DNA of 64,000 nucleotides from Streptomyces spinoverrucosus (GTDB taxonomy: Bacteria; Actinomycetota; Actinomycetes; Streptomycetales; Streptomycetaceae). The stretch lies in contig NZ_JADPZX010000001.1 of NCBI RefSeq assembly GCF_015712165.1, positions 186,001-250,000 of the forward strand, written 5' to 3'. Shown piece after piece: positions 43,172 through 51,552 of the stretch (position 1 is the first letter of the stretch; each line of letters opens with the position of its first letter). The translations under genes were made by a program, and so were the position numbers. Under the pieces are notes generated by a model. It saw only the letters and a list, made by a program, of their open reading frames with translations. It was not told the DNA's origin and made no database searches.

Positions 43172-44188
43172 ATGCCGACACACACGATGGGGGCGGCCCG
43201 GCTCCATGAGCACGGCGGCCCTGAAGTTCTGCGTTACGACGACGAAGTGCCGATTCCCGAGCCCGGGCCGGGCGAGGTGCTCGTTCGCGTTCACGCGGTC
43301 GGCGTCAATCCTCCGGACTGGTATCTGCGCGGCGGGCTGACCAGGATGCCCGGGGAGACGGAATCGACGGTCAGCCTGCCCGTGATTCCGGGGACGGACG
43401 TGTCGGGCGTCGTCGAGGCCGTCGCCGCGGACGTGGACGACCTCGCCGTAGGCGATGAAGTCTTCGGCCTTCTGCGCTTTCCCAGCTTCGACGGCAGCGC
43501 ATACGCCGAGTACGTGGCCGCGCCCGCGTCGGACCTCGCGCGCAAGCCGGCCGGCATCGACCACGTGCGCGCCGCCGGGGCGCCCATGGCCGGGCTCACC
43601 GCGTGGCAGTTCCTGATCGAGCTCGGACACGATCAGCCCTCGCCCTTCCAGGAGGCACCGCATCACCCGACGGCGCTCGACGCCGGCACGACAGTGCTCA
43701 TCAATGGCGCCGCGGGCGGCGTGGGGCACTTCGCGCTACAGCTGGCGAAGTGGAAAGGCGCACGCGTCATCGCGGTGGCATCGGGCGCCCATGAATCGTT
43801 CCTGCGCGAGCTCGGCGCCGACCAGTTCATCGACTACACCAAGAGCCGTCCCGAGGAGCTGGTGCAGGGCGTCGACCTCGTTCTCGACACCGTCGGTGGC
43901 CCCGACAGCCGGCGCTTCCTGCGCACGCTCAAGCGCGGCGGCTCCCAATTCCCCGTGTTTCCGGGGGACTTCGACGAAGAAGAGACCGCGGAGCTGGGCG
44001 TCACTGTCTCGACCGCCCAGGTCCGCTCGAACGGCAGGCAGCTCGCTGAACTGGGGCGTCTGCTCGACGCGGGCACGGTCCGCGTCGCGATCGACAGCAC
44101 GTTCGCGCTCCCGGAAGCCCGAGCAGCGCACGAACGCGCCGCCCGAGGGCACATCCAGGGCAAGATCGTACTCACGGTCCCTCAGTAA
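43172..44188 (+). CDS. NADP-dependent MDR oxidoreductase (zinc-free quinone-reductase type)
   Basis: The 338-residue protein has the GroES-like N-terminal domain (GEVLVRVHAVGVNPPDWYLRGG; PVIPGTDVSGVVEAV) and a Rossmann domain with the NADPH loop VLINGAAGGVGHFALQLAKWKGARVIAVAS. Zinc ligands are absent, as in quinone/enone reductases. I chose the ATG at 43172 with AGGAGAAA upstream; a longer frame from 43061 would cover the operator array. It is under the divergent TetR regulator, so it probably detoxifies the reactive carbonyl or quinone that regulator senses. Confidence 0.9.
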   Translation: MPTHTMGAARLHEHGGPEVLRYDDEVPIPEPGPGEVLVRVHAVGVNPPDWYLRGGLTRMPGETESTVSLPVIPGTDVSGVVEAVAADVDDLAVGDEVFGLLRFPSFDGSAYAEYVAAPASDLARKPAGIDHVRAAGAPMAGLTAWQFLIELGHDQPSPFQEAPHHPTALDAGTTVLINGAAGGVGHFALQLAKWKGARVIAVASGAHESFLRELGADQFIDYTKSRPEELVQGVDLVLDTVGGPDSRRFLRTLKRGGSQFPVFPGDFDEEETAELGVTVSTAQVRSNGRQLAELGRLLDAGTVRVAIDSTFALPEARAAHERAARGHIQGKIVLTVPQ

Positions 44189-44371
44189 CGAGCCGCCTCC
44201 CGAAGCAGAACGCACGGCACTACGGCGCCCTGCTGCTGACAAGCGCCGACGGCATCGCGGACATGGAGGTCAGCGGCCACCTCGACACAGACGAGTTGCA
44301 CACCACCTCCGACTGGCTCGTCGACCCCCTCGTCCGCATGGTCACGGGGACCGACGCAACACCGGCCAGTC

Positions 44372-45211
44372 TCAGCGAAAAGCGGCGATATTGCGGGCGG
44401 CCCAGTCGGCGAATGTGCGCGGGGCGCGGCCGAGGACCCGCTGGACGTCCGGGCTGACACGCAGTTCGGCCGGGCTCGGGGAACCGAGGATGTCCAGGGT
44501 GTCCTCGGCGAGTTCCGTCGGCATGTTCTGGGCCATCGCGGCCTTGGCCTCGTCGCGGGTGAGGTCGTGAAACCGCACGGGCGAGCCCAGCGCGGCGGCG
44601 ATGGCCTCCGCCTGCCGGCGCGGCGTGATCACCGCCGGGCCGGTCAGCTCGTACACGCCGCCGGTGTGCCGGTCATCCAGCAGGCAGGCCGCCGCGGTCT
44701 CGGCGATGTCCGCCGGGTCGATGATCGGCACCCCGACGTCGCCGAAGGGGGCGGCGACGACGCGCCGCGCGCGGATGGACTCGGCCCACCACAGGGCGTT
44801 GGAGGCGAAGCCGCCCGGCCGCAGGATGGACCAGTCCAGGCCGGACTCCCGCAGCGCGTCCTCCACCGCGCGCATCGCGATCCGCGTTGGGCCGAAGGGC
44901 CTGGTCGCCACGCCCTGTGTGGAGAGCAGGACGACCCGGCGAACCCCGCCGGCCGCGGCTTGGTCGATGATGTCGGCCGGGCCGGCTCCGGCGGCGTGCA
45001 GGTCGCCGGACAGCAGCAGGAACAGCGCCTTCGCCCCGGCCAGCACGGGCTCAAGGCCGGCCGGGTCGCCCAGGTCGGCCGTCACGTGGCGGACGCCGTC
45101 CGGCACGGCCGCCGCGTGCCGTGACACCGCGATCACCTGCTGGCCCGCCTCGGCCAGCGCCTGCGTCAACGGCCGGCCCACATTTCCGGTAGCCCCGGTC
45201 ACCACGATCAT
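44372..45211 (-). CDS. NmrA-like NAD(P)-binding oxidoreductase (atypical SDR)
   Basis: The 279-residue protein has the NAD(P) loop VTGATGNVGRPLTQALAEAG (residues 4-23), then VVLLSTQGVATRPF and SILRPGGFASNALWW. The catalytic Tyr-Lys pair of classical SDRs is not present, as in NmrA/azoreductase-like members. AAGGAG lies six bases before the ATG. It is divergent from an HxlR regulator that probably controls it; HxlR/NmrA pairs of this kind usually respond to quinones, aldehydes or diamide-like stress. Confidence 0.9.
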   Translation of the reverse strand: MIVVTGATGNVGRPLTQALAEAGQQVIAVSRHAAAVPDGVRHVTADLGDPAGLEPVLAGAKALFLLLSGDLHAAGAGPADIIDQAAAGGVRRVVLLSTQGVATRPFGPTRIAMRAVEDALRESGLDWSILRPGGFASNALWWAESIRARRVVAAPFGDVGVPIIDPADIAETAAACLLDDRHTGGVYELTGPAVITPRRQAEAIAAALGSPVRFHDLTRDEAKAAMAQNMPTELAEDTLDILGSPSPAELRVSPDVQRVLGRAPRTFADWAARNIAAFR

Positions 45212-45248
45212 GATCAGCTCCTTGTCCGATGTCCTCTGTGGCCATGAC

Positions 45249-45276
45249 GTTAGGAGCCGGGCTAACTTTTGGTTAG
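45249..45276. promoter_or_regulatory. Probable HxlR operator (GTTAG/CTAAC half-sites)
   Basis: Three alternating half-sites are seen in the 91-base divergent region: GTTAG (45249-45253), CTAAC (45262-45266) and GTTAG (45272-45276). Together they form two overlapping inverted repeats, a layout typical of HxlR binding sites. Confidence 0.65.
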
Positions 45277-45302
45277 GACATACCCAGAGGTAAGCTCCCC
45301 AC

Positions 45303-45674
45303 GTGGCGGGAGGCGCGCAGCACACACAGGGCGGGGCGGGGCAGCGGTATGAGGTGTTTCACACCGACTGCCTCGCGCGCGATGTGGTCGACCACGTGAC
45401 CAGCAGGTGGGGCGTCTGGGTGTTGATCTCCTTGCGGAGCAACGACCTTCGGTTCTACGAGCTGCGCGAGAGCATTCAGGGCATCAGCGAGAAGATGCTC
45501 GCCCAGACCTTGCGCGCGCTGGTCCAAGACGGCCTGGTCTGGCGGGAGGTCGAGCCGACGACGCCGCCTCAGGTCACCTACGGGCTGACCGAGTTCGGTC
45601 GGGATGTCGGCGAGCCGCTGACGGAGTTGTTCGACCGGATCACACGGCGGCTGTCGCCGCGCGACGCGGGATAG
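45303..45674 (+). CDS. HxlR-family transcriptional regulator
   Basis: The 123-residue protein has the compact HxlR winged helix: DCLARDVVDHVTSRWGVWVLISLRSNDLRFYELRESIQGISEKMLAQTLRALVQDGLV, with the conserved N-terminal Cys (C23) used for redox sensing in YodB/HypR-type members. It starts with GTG. It is divergent from the NmrA-like gene across the GTTAG/CTAAC half-sites. Confidence 0.92.
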   Translation: MAGGAQHTQGGAGQRYEVFHTDCLARDVVDHVTSRWGVWVLISLRSNDLRFYELRESIQGISEKMLAQTLRALVQDGLVWREVEPTTPPQVTYGLTEFGRDVGEPLTELFDRITRRLSPRDAG

Positions 45675-45845
45675 CGTCGTAGCGGCCGAGGGCTTGAGCC
45701 ACGCTCGGTCCGCGTCGAGGCGGCCGCTCGGTGGCAGAGTCCGACATCGCGCGGTGCGGCCACCAACTCGTGGGCGGTTCTTCGTCTTGGCCCATGGGGA
45801 CAGAACGAGGGCAGGTTCGCGGCCCCTCAGTCGAGGCATCACTCG

Positions 45846-45950
45846 TTGCCCTCGATGATCACCTACGCGGATGTGCCCCTGGACCAGTGGCGCACCGAGG
45901 TGTTCGCCCGGGTGGGGCTGCCGCGGCGCATCGAGCAGCACATCGTCACC
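45846..45950 (+). pseudogene. Remnant of an NmrA-like oxidoreductase C-terminus
   Basis: The codons read MITYADVPLDQWRTEVFARV and GLPRRIEQHIVT, matching the late part of NmrA-type NAD(P)-binding proteins. The usual tail after EQHI (helices ending in the substrate pocket) is missing and no head precedes it. The remaining 394 bases between 45675 and 46068 contain no other recognisable gene. Confidence 0.5.
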
Positions 45951-46068
45951 AGGTGCCGACTGCGTGCTCGTGCCGCAGGCATGGGTGGCCGTCCCGGATC
46001 GCCCCGAGGGCGTCACGCCGTCATCCTGGAACAGTAGGCGACTCTCCTCGCTGTCTGAAGGAGGGGTG

Positions 46069-46986
46069 ATGAAGGCCGTACGAGCCCACGATCGTGACGC
46101 GTCGGCGGACAGCCTGGTCGTGGAGGATGCGCCGTATCCGTACGCGGGCGAGGGTGACGTCGTCGTCAGGGTGCGTGCGGCCTGCTTCACCCCGGACGAG
46201 CTGACCTGGCCGGGCACCTGGGTCGACCGGGGTGGCCGGGACCGTGCTCCCGTCATTCCCGGCCATGAGGTGTCGGGTGAGGTGGCCGAGGTGGCGGTCG
46301 GCACGACCGGGCTGTCCGTCGGTCAGCGCGTCGTCGGGCTGACGGACTGGAGCCGGGACGGCACGCTCGCGGAGTACGTGGCGGTGGAGGCGCGCAATCT
46401 GGCGCCGCTGCCCGCGGGCATCGACCACGTGCAGGCGGCCGCGCTGCCGATGCCGGGCCTGACCGCCTGGCAGGGTCTGTTCGTCCACGGCAGGCTCGAG
46501 GCCGGGCAGAGCGTGCTGGTGCACGGCGCGGGAGGGGGCGTGGGCATGGCCGCTACCCAGCTGGCCCGCGATGCCGGGGCGCGCGTGATCGGCACGGGGC
46601 GCGGGAGAAGCCGGGATCTCGTGCTCGAACTCGGCGCAGAGGTGTTCCTCGATCTGGGACAGCCCGCGTGGGAGGAGGCCGTGGGCCATGTCGACCTTGT
46701 CTTCGACGCCGTCGGCGGGGAGGTACTCGCACGCTCGGCCGCCGTGCTGAGGCCCGGCGGCACCCTGGTGACCATCGCCCAACCCCCGACCGTGCGGCCC
46801 GAGGACGGCCGGGCCCTGTATTTCATCGTCGAACCCGACCGTGGTCACCTCCTGGAGATCATCGGCAGGCACCGGGAGGGCCGGCTGCGGCCCTTGGTGG
46901 GCGCCGTCCACCCTCTGGACCGTGCGCCGGAGGCGTTCCGCGCGAAGAAGGGAACCGTGGGCAAGACCGTCATCCAGGTCGCGTGA
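46069..46986 (+). CDS. NADP-dependent MDR oxidoreductase (zinc-free quinone-reductase type)
   Basis: The 305-residue protein has the GroES-like domain (DVVVRVRAACFTPDELTWPG; PVIPGHEVSGEVAEV) and the NADPH loop VLVHGAGGGVGMAATQLARDAGARVIGTG. There are no structural or catalytic zinc ligands. GGAGGGG lies just before the ATG. It is the second such reductase in 3 kb, only moderately similar to the first, and is followed by a VOC protein and a flavin disulfide reductase on the same strand. Confidence 0.9.
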   Translation: MKAVRAHDRDASADSLVVEDAPYPYAGEGDVVVRVRAACFTPDELTWPGTWVDRGGRDRAPVIPGHEVSGEVAEVAVGTTGLSVGQRVVGLTDWSRDGTLAEYVAVEARNLAPLPAGIDHVQAAALPMPGLTAWQGLFVHGRLEAGQSVLVHGAGGGVGMAATQLARDAGARVIGTGRGRSRDLVLELGAEVFLDLGQPAWEEAVGHVDLVFDAVGGEVLARSAAVLRPGGTLVTIAQPPTVRPEDGRALYFIVEPDRGHLLEIIGRHREGRLRPLVGAVHPLDRAPEAFRAKKGTVGKTVIQVA

Positions 46987-47096
46987 GCGCCGCACGACCT
47001 GATCCGCGTCCTGCCGTCACCATGCCCTGTCCGCAGGTCGCTGTGTAAGGCGGCACCGGCTGCTGTTCCCGACGAGAAGGAAGAAGTTGGACCCTC

Positions 47097-47570
47097 ATGG
47101 ACCTCAAGCTCGAACTCATCGTGCTGCCCGTCTCCGAGGTCGACCGGGCGAAGGCCTTCTACGAGGCCGCCGGTTTCCGCCTGGATCTGGATGCCGACGT
47201 GGGCGAGGACTGGCGCGCGGTGCACTTCACGCCACCAGGATCGGAGTGCTCGATCATCTTCGGCAAGGGCCTCACGTCGGCCGCGCCGGGCTCGCTCCAG
47301 GGCCTGTACCTCATCGTCTTCGACATCGAGGAGGCCCGCGCGGAGCTCGTCGGCCGGGGCATCGAGGTGAGCGAGGTGTTCCACGACGCCGGAGGGGTCT
47401 TCCACCACGGCCACGAGGCCGGAGCGATCGTCCATGACGGCAAGGGCCAGGGGCGGGCGGCCGGTCCGCACCCCGAGCGCGCCTCCTACGGCTCCTACGC
47501 CACCTTCAGCGACCCCGACGGCAACGGCTGGGTGCTCCAGGAGGTCACGCAGCGGGCTCCCGGTCGCTGA
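47097..47570 (+). CDS. VOC-superfamily (glyoxalase/bleomycin-resistance-like) protein
   Basis: The 157-residue protein has two beta-alpha-beta-beta-beta modules: LIVLPVSEVDRAKAFYEAAGFRLDLDADVG and LYLIVFDIEEARAELVGRGIEVSEVFHD, ending FSDPDGNGWVLQEVT. Members are metal-dependent isomerases, dioxygenases or antibiotic-binding proteins; the substrate here is unknown. A purine-rich GAAGGAAGAAG precedes the ATG. Confidence 0.9.
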   Translation: MDLKLELIVLPVSEVDRAKAFYEAAGFRLDLDADVGEDWRAVHFTPPGSECSIIFGKGLTSAAPGSLQGLYLIVFDIEEARAELVGRGIEVSEVFHDAGGVFHHGHEAGAIVHDGKGQGRAAGPHPERASYGSYATFSDPDGNGWVLQEVTQRAPGR

Positions 47571-47635
47571 CACCGCTTCAGGCAAACCCGCTCCCGCCGA
47601 AGTGCGGAACATTTCACCGAGTCACAGGAACAGTG

Positions 47636-49105
47636 ATGAACCAAGCAACGACGAACGAGGACCGGCGCACCTACGACGTGATCGTCCTCGGCGCGGGCCC
47701 GACCGGTGAGAACGTGGCCGAACGCACCCGCGCCGCCGGGCTCAGCACCGTCATCGTGGAAAGCGAACTGCTCGGGGGCGAGTGCTCGTACTGGGCCTGC
47801 GAGCCCAGCAAGGCGCTGCTGCGGCCAGTGCTGGCCCGGGCCGACGCACGCCGCGTGCCCGGCTTGCGCCAGGCGGTGAAGGGGCCACTGGACGTCGCCA
47901 CGGTCCTCGACCACCGCGACGAGATCGTTTTCCACTGGCAGGACGACAACCAGGTGGACTGGCTCGATTCGGTCGCCGTCGATCTGGTCCGCGGCCACGG
48001 ACGGCTCGACGGCCCCCGTCAGGTGACGGTGCGGACGCCGGACGGCGACACGGTGCCGCTGGCCGCGCGACACGTTGTCGCCGTCTGCACCGGGACCGGC
48101 GCGGCCGTACCCGACATACCCGGTATCGACGCCGTACGCCCCTGGACCAGCCGCGAGGCCACCAGCGCCGACCGCGTACCGGGCCGCCTGGCCGTGGTCG
48201 GCGGCGGTGTGGTGGCCGTCGAGATGGCCACCGCCTGGCAGGCGCTCGGCTCTCAGGTGACCATGCTGGTCCGCGGCGACGCCGGACTGCTCGCCAGAAT
48301 GGAGCCGTTCGCCGGTCAACTGGTCGCGGACGCGCTACGCGAAGCTGGCGTCGACGTCCGGTTGGGGGCCTCCGTGGCGTCCCTGGCACGCGAGAACGGC
48401 GAGGTGCGCACCACGCTGAAGGACGGTGGTGAACTGGCCGTGGACGAGATCCTCTTCGCGACCGGTCGTGTCCCGCGGACCGCCGATCTCGGCCTGGAGA
48501 CCATCGGTCTCACGCCGGGCACCTGGCTGACGGTCGACGACACATGCCGCGTGACCGCCGTCGAGGACGGCTGGCTCTACGCGGTGGGCGATGTCAACCA
48601 CCGGGCGTTGATGACCCACCAGGGCAAGTACCAGGGCCGAATCGCCGGCGCCGCCATAGGGGCCAGGGCCAAGGGAGAGCAGGCCGACGAGACGACGTGG
48701 GGCGCGCATGTCGCGACCGCCGACGTCGCGGCCGTACCGCAGGTCGTCTTCACCGACCCGGAGGTCGCGGCCGTCGGTCTGACCACGCGCGAGGCAGAGC
48801 GGGCGGGGCGCCGGGTCGAGGTGGTGGACTACGACATCGGCAACGTCGCGGGCGCTCACCAGTACGCCGACGGTTACCGCGGCAAGGCCCGCATGCTGGT
48901 CGACCCGGACCGTGGCACCGTCGTGGGCGTCACCTTCGTGGGTCCCGGCGTCGGTGAACTGCTGTACTCGGCCACCGTCGCGGTGGTGAGCGAGGCGCCG
49001 CTGGAACGGCTCTGGCACGCCGTTCCGGCCTTCCCAACGATCAGCGAGGTATGGCTGAGGCTGCTGGAGACCTACCGGGACCGGCACCAGCCCGGCCCGT
49101 CATAG
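47636..49105 (+). CDS. Class I pyridine nucleotide-disulfide oxidoreductase (LPD/mercuric-reductase-like)
   Basis: The 489-residue FAD enzyme has VIVLGAGPTGENVAERTRAAG (FAD loop), a redox pair in GGECSYWACEPSK (C50 and C55; CxxxxC as in the family, but with unusual residues between), the NAD(P) loop LAVVGGGVVAVEMATAW, the FAD-contact WLYAVGDVNHRALMTHQGKYQG and a C-terminal HAVPAFPTISE that keeps the active-site His-x4-Pro-Thr/Glu pattern with extra residues. It should pass electrons from NAD(P)H to a disulfide or another acceptor; no lipoyl or mercury genes are near. I chose the ATG at 47636 over the GTG at 47633. Confidence 0.88.
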   Translation: MNQATTNEDRRTYDVIVLGAGPTGENVAERTRAAGLSTVIVESELLGGECSYWACEPSKALLRPVLARADARRVPGLRQAVKGPLDVATVLDHRDEIVFHWQDDNQVDWLDSVAVDLVRGHGRLDGPRQVTVRTPDGDTVPLAARHVVAVCTGTGAAVPDIPGIDAVRPWTSREATSADRVPGRLAVVGGGVVAVEMATAWQALGSQVTMLVRGDAGLLARMEPFAGQLVADALREAGVDVRLGASVASLARENGEVRTTLKDGGELAVDEILFATGRVPRTADLGLETIGLTPGTWLTVDDTCRVTAVEDGWLYAVGDVNHRALMTHQGKYQGRIAGAAIGARAKGEQADETTWGAHVATADVAAVPQVVFTDPEVAAVGLTTREAERAGRRVEVVDYDIGNVAGAHQYADGYRGKARMLVDPDRGTVVGVTFVGPGVGELLYSATVAVVSEAPLERLWHAVPAFPTISEVWLRLLETYRDRHQPGPS

Positions 49106-49129
49106 CGGCGCCGGCGAACTCCGTGGGTG

Positions 49130-49789
49130 TCACCGCACCGTTCTGTGATCGGCCGCGCCTTCGTGACGGACTCTCTCGACGAAGGCCGCCTCGGTCTGTG
49201 CGATGCGGTCGGCTTCTTCGAACACGCTCGGAACCTGTGCGGCGGGGATGACGGCAGCGCCGTCCGCGTCCGCGAACACGCAGTCCCCCGGGCGGACGGT
49301 CACGCCGGACACGACGACCGGCCGGTTGGCCTCGAACGGCGTCACGACATCGCCGCCCCACTTGGTCGTCTCGCCCAGGCAGTAGACGGCGAAGTCGTAC
49401 GTCGCGAGCTCGGTGAAGTCCCTCAGGCGCCCGTCGGCCAGAACGCCCGCCAGACCACGCGCTGCCACTATCGAGAGCTTTGACCCGCCTCCGAGCGATA
49501 CGCCGGTGTGCCCGTGGCCGGCCAGGACCAACACCCGCCCCTGTGCGCCGTTTCCTATGGCGTCGTCGAACAGCCGGAAGAAGTTGTACTGCTCAGGCGG
49601 GAGCGCCTCCTCGCATGCAGGGAGGAACGAGATGGTCACCGCCGGGCCCAGAAGGACACGGCCAGGAGTCGGGCTCACCAGATCGTTGATGTGACATCGG
49701 TGCCGGTGCGTCCGTCCCATGGCATCGACGACGTCAGGGGTACGCACTCGCGCCGCCAGATCGTGCAGGCGGTCGTTCTTCTCTGCCAT
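49130..49789 (-). CDS. RraA-like protein (4-hydroxy-4-methyl-2-oxoglutarate aldolase family)
   Basis: The 219-residue protein follows the RraA/HMG-aldolase fold: VRTPDVVDAMGR, the GRVLVLAGHGHTGVSLGGGSKLSIVAARGLAGVLADGRLRDFTEL metal/pyruvate site (Gly-rich loop followed by DG-R-RD) and VVSGVTVRPGDCVFADADGAAVIP. Members are Mg-dependent pyruvate-releasing aldolases or RNase E regulators; the catalytic R-x-D (RLRD) is kept. GGGAGA lies five bases before the ATG. It is the last gene of an operon with DUF6510, FAD reductase and molybdoenzyme genes, an unusual setting. Confidence 0.85.
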   Translation of the reverse strand: MAEKNDRLHDLAARVRTPDVVDAMGRTHRHRCHINDLVSPTPGRVLLGPAVTISFLPACEEALPPEQYNFFRLFDDAIGNGAQGRVLVLAGHGHTGVSLGGGSKLSIVAARGLAGVLADGRLRDFTELATYDFAVYCLGETTKWGGDVVTPFEANRPVVVSGVTVRPGDCVFADADGAAVIPAAQVPSVFEEADRIAQTEAAFVERVRHEGAADHRTVR

Positions 49790-49808
49790 CAGGTCTCCCG
49801 AGCCGGAG

Positions 49809-50081
49809 TCACGCCGGTGCGGGGATCGCGACGTAGTCCAGCCCGCCGGCGTCGAGCCACATCCGGGTGGGCGAACGGACGAGGCGGAGCAGAACGCTGT
49901 CGCAGTCCGGACAGCGCAGCACCATCCCGGGACCACCGAGATAGGCGTGCGTCTGGGCCAGCACCATCTGCGCGCCGCATCCGTGGCACCGTCCGGAAGC
50001 TGTCGTCATGTCGGTTCCGAACAGCGCCTCCAGGTCACCGGCGGCAGCGTTGCCGTCAAGGAAGTCGGGCGGCACAGTCAT
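49809..50081 (-). CDS. DUF6510-family zinc-ribbon protein
   Basis: The 90-residue protein reads FLDGNAAAGDLEALFGTDMT, then GRCHGCGAQMVLAQTHAYL and LRCPDCDSVLLRLVRSPTRMWLD. Two CxxC pairs (CHGC and CPDC) make a zinc ribbon. The family (DUF6510) has no known function but is commonly found beside the FAD reductase and sulfite-oxidase-like molybdoenzyme genes that also flank it here, so it probably serves that complex. It starts 45 bases after the FAD reductase stop. Confidence 0.88.
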   Translation of the reverse strand: MTVPPDFLDGNAAAGDLEALFGTDMTTASGRCHGCGAQMVLAQTHAYLGGPGMVLRCPDCDSVLLRLVRSPTRMWLDAGGLDYVAIPAPA

Positions 50082-50126
50082 GGGGATTCACCTCCCGTGG
50101 AGAACCGTTGCGGCCGCGTCGTCGCA

Positions 50127-50879
50127 CTACCCGCCGGGGCCGAAACGCTCGGTTCTGATACGGCCAGGGTGGTGGCCGATGGCCACCAGCAGACCGGCGG
50201 CCGTCTCGACGAAACCGGTGGAGCCGCAGATGTAGCAGGTGGGTTCGAAGTCCGGCGGCCACCCGGCGCTCGACAGGTCGGAAGCGGTGAACCGCCCTGG
50301 GGGCCGCGGCCATTGTGGTGGGGTCGAGCGGCTGTAGACGTACGTCTTGTCGAGGCCCGGCTCGTCCCGTCTCAGCTCGGGTACGAAGAGCTGGTACTCG
50401 GGGCTGCGCACGGAGTACACCAACCGGAAAGGCGTACGACTGCCGACGGCGCGACGCGTGCGGATCATCGCCATCAGTGGCGCCATGCCGGAGCCACCGG
50501 CCACGAGCAGAATCGGCTCCTTCTGCTCGGGACGCCACACGAACCAGCCGCCCACCGGTCCGCGCAGTTCCACGAGGTCGCCCACGGCCAGTACGTCCGT
50601 CAGGTACGGGGAGACCTCGCCGTCGTCCACACGCTGAACGGTCAACTCGACGCTGTCGCCGTCGGGTGCCGACGCCAGTGAGTAACTGCGCTGTGTGCTG
50701 TAGCCGTCCTCCGCCGTGAGCCGCACATCGACATGCTGCCCTGCCACATGCCCCGGCCAGCCGGGCACCTCGAGGACGAGGGTGCGCGCGGCTTCGGACT
50801 CGGCGCGCCGGTCGGTCAAACGGGCGGGCCGCCAACGCAGCCGGTCGCCTAGTCGCCTTGGTACCGCTGCTCGCGCCAT
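50127..50879 (-). CDS. Ferredoxin-reductase-type FAD/NAD(P)-binding oxidoreductase
   Basis: The 250-residue protein has an FAD domain with GQHVDVRLTAEDGYSTQRSYSLAS (R-x-Y-S) and an NAD(P) domain with ILLVAGGSGMAPLMAMIR and CYICGSTGFVETAAGLL. There is no iron-sulfur domain, so electrons probably go to a partner, plausibly the molybdoenzyme encoded just upstream, whose coding end overlaps this start by 31 bases. I chose the ATG at 50879 (MARAAVPRR); a long upstream extension in the same frame is antisense-like and Arg-rich. Confidence 0.88.
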   Translation of the reverse strand: MARAAVPRRLGDRLRWRPARLTDRRAESEAARTLVLEVPGWPGHVAGQHVDVRLTAEDGYSTQRSYSLASAPDGDSVELTVQRVDDGEVSPYLTDVLAVGDLVELRGPVGGWFVWRPEQKEPILLVAGGSGMAPLMAMIRTRRAVGSRTPFRLVYSVRSPEYQLFVPELRRDEPGLDKTYVYSRSTPPQWPRPPGRFTASDLSSAGWPPDFEPTCYICGSTGFVETAAGLLVAIGHHPGRIRTERFGPGG

Positions 50880-51448
50880 GGGTCCCCGTAGTCGTGATAG
50901 CCGATGTTCTCCCAGAAGCCCCGCTCCTCTTCGTGGAGCAGTTGGATGCCGCGCACCCACTTGGCGGACTTCCAGAAGTACAGGTGCGGGACCAGTAGTC
51001 GGGCGGGGCCGCCGTGGGCCGGGGCGAGTTCCTCGCCGTCGTACCGGTACGCGATCCAGGCCTGCCCGTCGAGGAGGTCCTCCAGAGGCACGTTGGTGGA
51101 GTAGTCGCCGTAGGAGTGAACGAGCGTGTACTCGGCACTGGTCTCCACGTCCTCCAGGAGGACGTCCAACGACACTCCCTGCCACTCCGTGTCGAACTTC
51201 GACCACTTGGTGACACAGTGCAGGTCCACGGTCGGCGTCTGGCTGGGCAACGCCATGAGCTGCGCCCAACTCCAACTGTGCCGTGCGCCTGTCTCGGTGC
51301 GGATCGTGAACTCCCATTCGTCCAGGTCCACCCTGGGGGTGGGTCCCGCGGACAGAACGGGGAAGTCGGCGGTCTCGTACTGCCCGGGAGGCAGTTTGTG
51401 CCGAGTGTCCCGCGCTCGGCCGTGGAATCCGCGTGAAACTATGGGCAT
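50849..51448 (-). CDS. Sulfite-oxidase-like molybdopterin oxidoreductase
   Basis: The 199-residue protein is a compact Mo-cofactor domain of the sulfite oxidase/MsrP type: FPVLSAGPTPRVDLDEWEFTI, HSWSWAQLMALPSQTPTVDLHCVTKWSKFD (the Cys is the Mo ligand), VHSYGDYSTNVPLEDLL and HGGPARLLVPHLYFWKSAKWVRGI. No signal peptide is seen, so it should act in the cytoplasm. I chose the ATG at 51448 behind a G-rich ribosome site. It is the first gene of the four-gene operon; the substrate is unknown. Confidence 0.9.
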   Translation of the reverse strand: MPIVSRGFHGRARDTRHKLPPGQYETADFPVLSAGPTPRVDLDEWEFTIRTETGARHSWSWAQLMALPSQTPTVDLHCVTKWSKFDTEWQGVSLDVLLEDVETSAEYTLVHSYGDYSTNVPLEDLLDGQAWIAYRYDGEELAPAHGGPARLLVPHLYFWKSAKWVRGIQLLHEEERGFWENIGYHDYGDPWREQRYQGD

Positions 51449-51552
51449 GGTGTGCCCCCATTTCTCCGCACTGGCAGTTCCCATTCTTCAGGACATCGCA
51501 CGCCACAGCATCTCGGCACCGCCTGCGGGGCCGCAGAGCCGCGGGAAACGCC

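Noticed and set aside
44192..44369. Coding-like plus-strand stretch (LTSADGIADMEVSGHLDTDE) after the MDR reductase
   Set aside because: It has no start or recognisable family and ends inside the convergent gene; too short to call even as a remnant.
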